DNA from: Victivallales bacterium | Lineage (GTDB): Bacteria > Verrucomicrobiota > Lentisphaeria > Oligosphaerales > Oligosphaeraceae | NCBI GenBank assembly: GCA_017458805.1 | Contig: JAFTAC010000667.1 | Location: forward strand, 1-6,616 | Direction of reading: 5' to 3' | DNA length: 6,616 nt | Part shown: one piece after another, positions 1 to 5,688 of the stretch | Numbering within the stretch: position 1 is the stretch's first letter | How the letters are laid out: each line of letters begins with the position of its first letter | The notes under the pieces: model-generated | Databases searched by the model: none | Told to the model about the DNA's origin: nothing | The model's input: the letters and a program-made list of their open reading frames with translations, nothing else | Position numbers and translations under genes: made by a program

Positions 1-276
1 GCGCCAGCGCGGCATGTAGAAGCGCGGGCTCTGCCCCGTGCGCCAGCGCGGCATGTAGAAGCGCGGGCTCTGCCCCGCGCGCCAGCGCGGCATGTAGAAG
101 CGCGGGCTCTGCCCCGTGCGCCAGCGCGGCATGTAGAAGCGCGGGCTCTGCCCCGTGCGCCAGCGCGGCATGTAGAAGCGCGTGCTCTGCACCGCGCGCC
201 AGCACGGCATGTAGAAGCGCGGGCTCTGCCCCGTGCGCCAGCGCGGCATGTAGAAGCGCGGGCTCTGCCCCGCGCG
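1..276. repeat. Tandem array of seven 39-bp hairpin-forming units
   Basis: Units begin at 1, 40, 79, 118, 157, 196 and 235, each exactly 39 bp, and a final GCG (274-276) starts an eighth copy that breaks off. The array may extend left beyond the window. Units differ only at the last base (T in units 1, 3, 4, 6; C in 2, 5, 7), at 183 and 191 in unit 5, and at 204 in unit 6. Each unit can form a stem of GCGCGGGC with GCCC-C-GYGC (one bulged C, loop TCT), whose last two bases come from the next unit. The T/C change keeps a G-U or G-C pair, and the two changes in unit 5 restore each other's pairing. Because 39 is a multiple of 3, five of six frames stay open through the array; plus frame 1 would read APARHVEARALPR repeatedly until TAA at 277-279. 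I regard it as a non-coding minisatellite or REP-like array, but a repeat protein tail cannot be excluded. Confidence 0.95.
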
Positions 277-307
277 TAATCGCAACCACCCCAAAAAGAA
301 CCCACCT

Positions 308-3300
308 ATGACCATCAAACACTTCACTGTTCCCTTCCATCTTCTCACTCTTCTTCTCGCTTTCATGTCGCTTGTCGCATTGGCAGACGAGGAGCGTATG
401 CGCATCGCCATCCCGCGTGTCACTGACCCGCCTCCACAGATTGACGGCGAAGGGCTTCGCTTTGCAACGCTCCCTGGCAAGTTGACTCTTGATACGCAGG
501 AGAAACTCGCCTTTACACAGCGCGACATGAAGTGGGGCGGCGCAGAAGACTCTTCTGGCACAGTGACCTTTGGTTGGGACGCCCAATGCTTCTATGTGTT
601 TGCAGTCGTGAAGGATGACAAGCACACCCAGCTTTATGAGGATGGCAGAATCTTCACTGGCGACCACATCATGCTGGTCTTCGACATGACACCTGGCGGG
701 GGCACCAAGGCCGACCTCTGGAAGCTCGGCTTCACGCCTGGCGACTTTGACAAAGTGAAACCCGCCATGCACGCATGGTCGCCGCTTGGCATCACCACGG
801 ACGGCCTTAAGTTCTCCGCCAAGAAGCGACCTGATGGCTACCAGCTGGAGGCCTCGCTTCCATGGGCTTACTTTGGCATCAACACCACCCTCGCCGTCGG
901 CCACTCCTTCGGGTTCGACTGCATCATCGGCGATTCCGACACGGGCGTCATCCAGAAGACGATGCTGACGCTGAACGGCAAAATGGGCCAGCACAAGCCT
1001 GAGATTCTTCCGCTGGCCGTCCTTGCCACGCCCGATGGCACGATGCCGCCGCCTCCAGCCGCACAGATTGACCTCACCGATGCCCCGCGCAAGCTCAAGC
1101 CAGGCGAGAGCTTTGAGGTGACGCTCCCCGCCGACAAACTGAAGGACTATTCCACCCTTGCGGTCAATGCCATCATCGACTTTGAAAAGTACGCTGGAGG
1201 CACTTACACGCTTGCCCTTGAACTGAACGGCATTCCGCTGGGGATTGAGCAGAGCGTCAACCGCGATGAAAGCGTGACCTTCGGCACGAGGACCATGGCG
1301 AGCATCGGCAATCAGAGCACCTGGTTCTGCTTCTACAACAATGCATTTGACGCCAAGGACTACCCCGATGTCTATTCGGCTGGGGAGAAAATCATTCCAT
1401 CCCAATTCACTTTCGACATCTCCTCGCTTGTCAAGCCTGGGCAGGACAATGTCCTGAAGGTCATCTACCGCCAGAAGCGCAATCTTGAAAACGGCATGAC
1501 GGTGGCAGTCGCCCTCACGGGCGAGAAAAAGAAGGCCCTTATGTCATACGCTATGGGCGAACTCCAGGAGTTCACGCCACACGCCCTTGCAAAGCCACCC
1601 GTTTATACGTGGAACACGTTGCAGGATGGCGCGTTGGAGGTTGTTGTCGGTGGACGCACGTTCACTATCGCCAGCTCCTATTCCACTCGCACGCCTGGCT
1701 GGGCCGTCCTCGGCAAGGGCGGTGAACCCTGGAAGAGACTTGCCGTCAAGGAGAAGGGCTTGGTCGAGGCTGCTGCGAAAGAGTTTTCCATTGTGCGCCG
1801 CGTCAAGCAGGAGAAGTTCCGCCTGGTTGTGACGGACAGCGTCACCAACCCGCTGAATGAGCCACTTCCGCTCATGTACAACCACACCACCTCTCTGGAA
1901 GGACTGAAATACGCACGAGTTTGCGGCACGAAAGTCGCAGCGCGCGGTGCGGGCCACGGCCCTGTCTTCCGTGAGAGCGAAGGGCAGTGCCCCACGACGA
2001 TGCTCGTCTTCGACGAGGCCTCCATCGGTCTTGTCGCCGAGGACGACTGCATGCGCGCGCAGGGCTTCAACATGGTCAACGACACTGTCGGCGGCATCGA
2101 CAACGACTACTTTGTCCTGCCGCCCAAGGCGACGATGGAGGTGGAGTTCTCCATCTATCCATTGGAAAACGATGATGATTTCATCTTCATCAACCGCATC
2201 CGCGATGCATGGGACGTGAACTTCTGCATCCCAACAGGTGGCATGATGGGCACCTTCTGGCACAACAACCACAACAGCGACAAGACCGTCCGCATCAACG
2301 TCGGCTCGAAAATCAATCCCGAAAAGGATGTCATGATCTTGGGAGGCCAGTTCCATGGAACCAACATCCTGGAGATTGACACGACTGAGATGACCACGGC
2401 CCTTGCCCGCATCCGCAGGCTCTTCCCGAACCTGACACAGATTTGCTACTTCCACTGCTTCCTCTCGCAGGCTGAATACGATGCACGCGAGCTGATGGAG
2501 GAGGCGATGCTTGATTCGACGGGCAAGCAGGTCAACTATGACAACCGCAAGTTCACGGAGCCTCTCTACGAGCCAGTTGACGGCAACCGCTTCTGCAAGC
2601 GTCTGGAGCAAAGCATGGAAAAGCGCTTCGAGCTGGGATTCGACGGCGTCTTCTGGGACGAGCTGGAACGCTCCTGCGCCAAGTTCGACTACAACCCGCG
2701 CCATTGGGATGGCGTCACAGCAGAAATCAGCAAGAAGAGCCACCAGATAACGCGCAAGATGAGCACAGTCTGCCTCATTTCACAACCATGGCGTATCAAG
2801 ATGCTTGAGCGCATCATGCCGCGTGTCAAACAGCCGAACGGTCTCATCGGCAACGGTGCTCCGCTTACCAAGACCATGATGAAGTACCACTTCCCGCGCT
2901 TCATCGAGACGGGGAGCGTCAGCAACCTCCGCCGTGGACAGCTTTTCTCCCCGCTGGCGCTGGGCGACCACCTTTCTGAACGCACGGAGCTGGATGCCTA
3001 CCGCCATGCCGTGCGCTGCCTTGACTACGGCTGCCTCTATTACTGGTACTACTACAAGGTCATGGCAACCCATCCGATGCTCAGTCAGGCGATGTTCCCC
3101 ATCACCCCCATCGAGCTGGGCAAAGGCTACATCATCGGCAAGGAGCGCATTGTCGCCAACAAGAGCGGCTACTACGGCTGGAATGACACGTCTGATTTCA
3201 CTGCGCGCGTCTTCGACGCTGGCGGCAGGGAGGTGCCTGAATTCAAAGTCCCGCGCGTCATCCGCGATGGCAAGGCCTTCGCTGAACTGCGTCTGCCCCT

Positions 3301-3331
3301 TGGCTACTCCGCAGCTATCGTGAGAAAGTGA
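308..3331 (+). CDS. Large exported CBM9-like / TIM-barrel putative glycoside hydrolase
   Basis: 1007 residues. A signal peptide is clear: MTIKH, a hydrophobic stretch to about residue 26, then a probable type I cleavage site ALA|DEER (A24, A26). Residues ~40-240 look like a CBM9-type carbohydrate-binding sandwich, with the early P-x-I-D-G pattern, a W-D-x-x-x-F-Y-V strand (90-98) and a GDHIMLVFD segment (118-126). Residues ~255-405 form a second beta-rich module resembling the galactose-binding-like domains of other glycosidases, and ~440-620 a third. From ~675 the pattern is that of a TIM barrel: MILGGQFHG, QICYFHCF and GFDGVFWDE (777-785), where D784 or E785 could be catalytic by analogy with clan D/H-type glycosidases. 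A beta domain (~935-1007, GYYGWND) closes the protein. It probably acts on a polysaccharide outside the cytoplasm, but no substrate can be named. The ATG at 308 fits the signal peptide; there is no convincing Shine-Dalgarno (only AAAAAGAA), unlike the genes on the other strand. No promoter is visible between the repeat array and the start. It is convergent with the next gene. The domain names are my recognition from pattern, not from a search. Confidence 0.85.
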   Translation: MTIKHFTVPFHLLTLLLAFMSLVALADEERMRIAIPRVTDPPPQIDGEGLRFATLPGKLTLDTQEKLAFTQRDMKWGGAEDSSGTVTFGWDAQCFYVFAVVKDDKHTQLYEDGRIFTGDHIMLVFDMTPGGGTKADLWKLGFTPGDFDKVKPAMHAWSPLGITTDGLKFSAKKRPDGYQLEASLPWAYFGINTTLAVGHSFGFDCIIGDSDTGVIQKTMLTLNGKMGQHKPEILPLAVLATPDGTMPPPPAAQIDLTDAPRKLKPGESFEVTLPADKLKDYSTLAVNAIIDFEKYAGGTYTLALELNGIPLGIEQSVNRDESVTFGTRTMASIGNQSTWFCFYNNAFDAKDYPDVYSAGEKIIPSQFTFDISSLVKPGQDNVLKVIYRQKRNLENGMTVAVALTGEKKKALMSYAMGELQEFTPHALAKPPVYTWNTLQDGALEVVVGGRTFTIASSYSTRTPGWAVLGKGGEPWKRLAVKEKGLVEAAAKEFSIVRRVKQEKFRLVVTDSVTNPLNEPLPLMYNHTTSLEGLKYARVCGTKVAARGAGHGPVFRESEGQCPTTMLVFDEASIGLVAEDDCMRAQGFNMVNDTVGGIDNDYFVLPPKATMEVEFSIYPLENDDDFIFINRIRDAWDVNFCIPTGGMMGTFWHNNHNSDKTVRINVGSKINPEKDVMILGGQFHGTNILEIDTTEMTTALARIRRLFPNLTQICYFHCFLSQAEYDARELMEEAMLDSTGKQVNYDNRKFTEPLYEPVDGNRFCKRLEQSMEKRFELGFDGVFWDELERSCAKFDYNPRHWDGVTAEISKKSHQITRKMSTVCLISQPWRIKMLERIMPRVKQPNGLIGNGAPLTKTMMKYHFPRFIETGSVSNLRRGQLFSPLALGDHLSERTELDAYRHAVRCLDYGCLYYWYYYKVMATHPMLSQAMFPITPIELGKGYIIGKERIVANKSGYYGWNDTSDFTARVFDAGGREVPEFKVPRVIRDGKAFAELRLPLGYSAAIVRK

Positions 3332-3332
3332 A

Positions 3333-3356
3333 AACCGCAGGCTGAAGCCTACGGTT
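3333..3356 (-). terminator. Hairpin with T-run, likely terminator for the minus-strand operon
   Basis: AACCG-C-AGGCT, loop GA, AGCCT-A-CGGTT: two 5-bp stem segments separated by one C/A mismatch. On the minus strand the stem ends in CGGTTTTC, giving four T (3334-3331) directly after the stem and overlapping the stop codon of the plus-strand gene. Read this way it would end the transcript of the gene that stops at 3407. The core resembles interspersed palindromes common in several bacterial genomes, so it may also be a dispersed repeat reused here. Confidence 0.6.
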
Positions 3357-3358
3357 CA

Positions 3359-3401
3359 GAACAGGTGTGATACCGTACAAGATGCGGCGTACACCTGTTT
3401 T
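3359..3401 (+). terminator. Rho-independent-like terminator of the plus-strand glycosidase gene
   Basis: AACAGGTGT (3360-3368) pairs perfectly with ACACCTGTT (3391-3399), and TTTT (3398-3401) follows. The 22-nt loop is long but has partial internal pairing (TACCG near 3371 with CGGCGTA near 3385). It lies 28 bp after the stop codon of the plus-strand gene. The tail is short, so termination strength is uncertain. Confidence 0.6.
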
Positions 3402-3406
3402 GTCTT

Positions 3407-4840
3407 CTACTCCTCCACGTCCTTTTTGTTCAGATTTGCCTTCTCAAGCCAATGCAAAACCTTGTCTGCAACATCGAAGCGAGATAGGCCGCAGAGTTTT
3501 TTAACTTGCTTCCCGTCAATGCTATAGCAGGGAAAGACACCCATTTTGTTTTTCTCCAGGCTCATATGGGGAGCATCTATCGGCTGTTCATCCTTGAACA
3601 TGATTTGAAGTGTTCTGGCCCCAAAGTTAACGCTTGTAAAGTTTGCAAGGTTATAGTCTTTGGATGCAATATCGTAGATAAAATCCTGGATGTCGATCAG
3701 GACATATCTTAAATCGCGTCCCGCTTCAATCAGCGGTTGCTCTGCAAGAAAGGCATACAAGGCTTCTCCAAGATTATCGGGAGAAGTGCTAGCAAGTAAC
3801 TTGGCCATTTCTTCAGAAGATACCGAAGCCCTCATGACCACCTGGTCATCATCGTCTATGAAGGTAAGCAGGATGTCGCTGATTGTGTGATTGGAGTTTT
3901 TGGTAAATTGGACTTGTATCTTGGTTTCGCAAAGGCGTGCCAGCTGGCTGAACGCCTGGTGGCATTGCTCGTCACTCAACTCCACGTCAAGATAGTTGCG
4001 CTTGTGAAGCGCGCTTTTGAGCTCGCTAGGCAAATCATCCCAATCGGGGAAGAAAACCTCACAGAGATGCAGGACATCTTTGCGAGAAATAGTTTCATCA
4101 TGAGGTATTTGAAAAGACTTGAGACGCTTCAGCATCATCGTCTTTCCATTCCTCATTAACCAGCTTTCCAATTCTCCCGATTGGTAGGAATTGATGAAAT
4201 CATCCAAGGAGAGATTCTTCTTGACTTCCTCCATGGTGGTAAGTTCAATCATGGCTTGTTTCTTTTCTTCCTTGTTGCCTGTCGCAGTCGGCAACCATGA
4301 AAACACCGTCTGGGAGATTTCCTTGCGCGTAAGGCCTAGCAGACTTCTTAAATAATCTTCCGTAAAGCGGAACGCAGGATGCTTTTGACCATTGTGCCCC
4401 TTGACGGCAGTCAGTTTGGAAGCATCCAGCGCTTGCGTGGTCTCGAACAGAAGATACAGTGAAAAGGTTGCATCATTCTCCAGCACGATTCTGATGCCGT
4501 TCAAGTCATAGACTTTTCCGACAATCATCATGATATAATTCGAGAGCGTATCCTGAGCGTCCTCCCAGTCGCAATCGGGAGCAACCAACTGATCCTGCGT
4601 GAAAAAACGAACAAGAGCTTTCGCCCCATTGTTCACAGAGCGATTCCCTATGACACCAGCAAGTTCTTCAGGCGAAATCCACCACACCTTGGGCATGTCA
4701 TCCTCCGAGAAGAACTCAAATACAACGCCACTGTCATAGCTTGTCAGCCGTTTTAGCGAATCCCCTGTGCCTGCCAGAAGCTTGGCAAACTTGTCATAAA
4801 CTTCACTCAGTTTTTTCTGGTCCAATTCTTCCCTGCACAT
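3407..4840 (-). CDS. Uncharacterised protein with two diverged copies of one domain
   Basis: 477 residues, no signal peptide or membrane segment, so probably cytoplasmic. I do not recognise the family. The protein contains an internal duplication: residues ~36-183 match ~315-465. Landmarks keep their spacing: SPEELAGVI (56) and SSEEMAKLL (341), then 19 residues on ALVRFF (75) and ALYAFL (360); F132 and F415, each followed 7 residues later by D-A (139, 422); and GLTRKEISQTVFSWL (169-183) against GLSRFDVADKVLHWL (451-465), six of fifteen identical. Each copy looks alpha/beta. The linker (~190-310) is helical and charged and contains SYQSGELESWLMRNGKT (218-234), of a 'short repeat-WL-x-x-x-G' type that I have a loose memory of seeing in other uncharacterised bacterial proteins. 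The start is fixed by a strong Shine-Dalgarno. It lies 21 bp after the pseudopilin stop and so is probably its operon partner. Base composition is lower in GC than the flanking carbohydrate genes (27 of 60 at 3541-3600 against 36 of 60 at 901-960 and 43 of 60 at 5881-5940). Existence of the gene is well supported, function is not. Confidence 0.88.
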   Translation of the reverse strand: MCREELDQKKLSEVYDKFAKLLAGTGDSLKRLTSYDSGVVFEFFSEDDMPKVWWISPEELAGVIGNRSVNNGAKALVRFFTQDQLVAPDCDWEDAQDTLSNYIMMIVGKVYDLNGIRIVLENDATFSLYLLFETTQALDASKLTAVKGHNGQKHPAFRFTEDYLRSLLGLTRKEISQTVFSWLPTATGNKEEKKQAMIELTTMEEVKKNLSLDDFINSYQSGELESWLMRNGKTMMLKRLKSFQIPHDETISRKDVLHLCEVFFPDWDDLPSELKSALHKRNYLDVELSDEQCHQAFSQLARLCETKIQVQFTKNSNHTISDILLTFIDDDDQVVMRASVSSEEMAKLLASTSPDNLGEALYAFLAEQPLIEAGRDLRYVLIDIQDFIYDIASKDYNLANFTSVNFGARTLQIMFKDEQPIDAPHMSLEKNKMGVFPCYSIDGKQVKKLCGLSRFDVADKVLHWLEKANLNKKDVEE

Positions 4841-4848
4841 TTCCCCTT

Positions 4849-4854
4849 CCTCCT
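4849..4854 (-). promoter_or_regulatory. Shine-Dalgarno of the duplicated-domain gene
   Basis: On the minus strand AAAGGAGG precedes the ATG (4840-4838), with AGGAGG at 4854-4849 and 8 nt of spacing. It occupies most of the 21-bp gap to the preceding stop codon, so the downstream gene has its own full ribosome binding site and does not depend on coupling. It decides this start over in-frame alternatives further in. Confidence 0.85.
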
Positions 4855-4861
4855 TTATCGT

Positions 4862-5584
4862 TCAGTTTCCAATTTTGATGTGGTTCCAGAAGCGCGAGGC
4901 GACATCAGAACCGCCAAGCGTGGTGGTCTGAGCATAGAACTCGTACTTGTGGGAATCGCAGTGGCCATCCAGGTAAGCGCAATTGGCACCGCCGTTGTGC
5001 ATAGTGTTGATCTTCCAAGTGGTGGTGTCGGTGGCATTGACGGTTTTAGCATAGACATAGGCCCTGTTGGAGGCCGTGTCATCGTTACAGGCAAGGAACA
5101 TGTTGGAGGCGGGATGCTTGTGCGAGCTGAGCTTAGCGCGGGCGGTTTTCTGGTACCAGACGTAGAGCATGCCTACATTGCCGTTATTGGTGCCTGCGGA
5201 GGTGTTGATGCCATATCCGCAGATATTGTTTACGGCATCGGTCGTAGTGCAAAGGAAGACCTTTTCATCTCCGACATAGTCGAAAATGGCAGTGTACCAG
5301 TTGGTGCGATAGTTCTTGAAAGTGTTTGAAGTACATGGGTAATTGTGGCTTACAACCGTTTCTTCTGGCTTCGTCCTGTTCCACATGGCTGGAATGGTTT
5401 GCTTGAAGTCCCCTGCGTACTGAATGACACCCAGCATCAGTTGTTTTTCATTGGATGTGCAGGAAATGGCTTCGGCTTTTTCACGCGCCTTGCTCAGGGC
5501 AGGTAGCAGCATCGCAGCCAAAATGGCGATGATGGCAATGACAACCAACAGCTCAATCAGTGTAAATGAATGTGTTTTTTTCAT
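4862..5584 (-). CDS. Prepilin-type H-X9-DG pseudopilin-like surface protein
   Basis: 240 residues. The N-terminus carries the type IV prepilin / type II secretion pseudopilin signal: MKKTHS followed by FTLIELLVVIAIIAILAAM, with Glu at +5 (E11) and a hydrophobic helix to about residue 29, then the usual LLPALSKAREKA continuation. The residue before the expected cleavage site is Ser, not the canonical Gly. The C-terminal half has a perfect H-X9-DG motif, H196 followed by D206-G207, which defines a family expanded in Planctomycetes and Lentisphaerae. Seven cysteines (42, 84, 112, 122, 166, 202, 209) suggest disulphides in an exported globular domain. Such proteins are presumed to be processed by a prepilin peptidase and held at the envelope; their exact role is not established, though they often sit near glycan-degradation genes, as here. 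The ATG is supported by AAGGAG 7 nt upstream. It is the first gene of a probable two-gene unit with the gene that starts at 4840. Confidence 0.93.
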   Translation of the reverse strand: MKKTHSFTLIELLVVIAIIAILAAMLLPALSKAREKAEAISCTSNEKQLMLGVIQYAGDFKQTIPAMWNRTKPEETVVSHNYPCTSNTFKNYRTNWYTAIFDYVGDEKVFLCTTTDAVNNICGYGINTSAGTNNGNVGMLYVWYQKTARAKLSSHKHPASNMFLACNDDTASNRAYVYAKTVNATDTTTWKINTMHNGGANCAYLDGHCDSHKYEFYAQTTTLGGSDVASRFWNHIKIGN

Positions 5585-5591
5585 GGTGTAA

Positions 5592-5597
5592 CTCCTT
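5592..5597 (-). promoter_or_regulatory. Shine-Dalgarno of the pseudopilin gene
   Basis: AAGGAG on the minus strand, 7 nt before the ATG at 5584-5582. It confirms the start that places the prepilin signal at the very N-terminus. Confidence 0.85.
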
Positions 5598-5609
5598 GAA
5601 AACGATGAT

Positions 5610-5625
5610 AACTCATTAATCAGTT
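5610..5625. promoter_or_regulatory. 16-bp near-palindrome in the pseudopilin leader
   Basis: AACTCATTAATCAGTT is symmetrical around ATTAAT except for a C opposite C on each side (5614 and 5621). It lies between the likely transcription start and the Shine-Dalgarno. It could be a regulator binding site or chance in AT-rich DNA. Confidence 0.3.
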
Positions 5626-5632
5626 CTGTCTC

Positions 5633-5652
5633 TTTGCATTAATATATGCAAA
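5633..5652. promoter_or_regulatory. Perfect inverted repeat at the probable transcription start of the pseudopilin gene
   Basis: TTTGCAT (5633-5639) and ATGCAAA (5646-5652) form a perfect 7-bp inverted repeat with a 6-bp centre, TAATAT. If transcription starts about 7 nt after the -10 box (near 5653 on the minus strand), the repeat covers roughly +1 to +20, a typical place for a repressor operator. It could instead form a weak hairpin at the 5' end of the mRNA. Confidence 0.45.
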
Positions 5653-5659
5653 TAACGTC

Positions 5660-5688
5660 ATTATACAACTGAACAGTGTAAATAATCA
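5660..5688 (-). promoter_or_regulatory. Probable promoter of the pseudopilin operon
   Basis: Minus-strand TATAAT is a consensus -10 box at 5665-5660, about 75 nt before the start codon. The hexamer 17 nt further upstream, TGATTA (5688-5683), is a poor -35 match and overlaps the stop codon of the preceding GH130 gene. No terminator is evident between the two genes, so read-through transcription is also possible. Confidence 0.5.

Noticed and set aside
1..276. CRISPR array
   Set aside because: The units are contiguous with no variable spacers between them, and the 39-bp period is entirely repeat. It is a direct tandem array.
1544..2743. A 399-codon open frame on the minus strand, antisense to the large exported protein
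   Set aside because: Its low-complexity, Val/Ala/Asp-rich translation has no recognisable domain, and it mirrors codon bias in the plus-strand gene, which has a signal peptide and clear domain patterns along its full length.
3333..3401. A small RNA or riboswitch in the convergent gap
   Set aside because: The two hairpins are simple and short, each with a T-run, and no promoter or complex conserved fold is visible; terminators explain them better.
4880..5329. A 149-codon plus-strand open frame opposite the pseudopilin
   Set aside because: It is the antisense shadow of a gene with a diagnostic prepilin signal and H-X9-DG motif; its Gly/Val/Ile-rich translation matches no domain I know.
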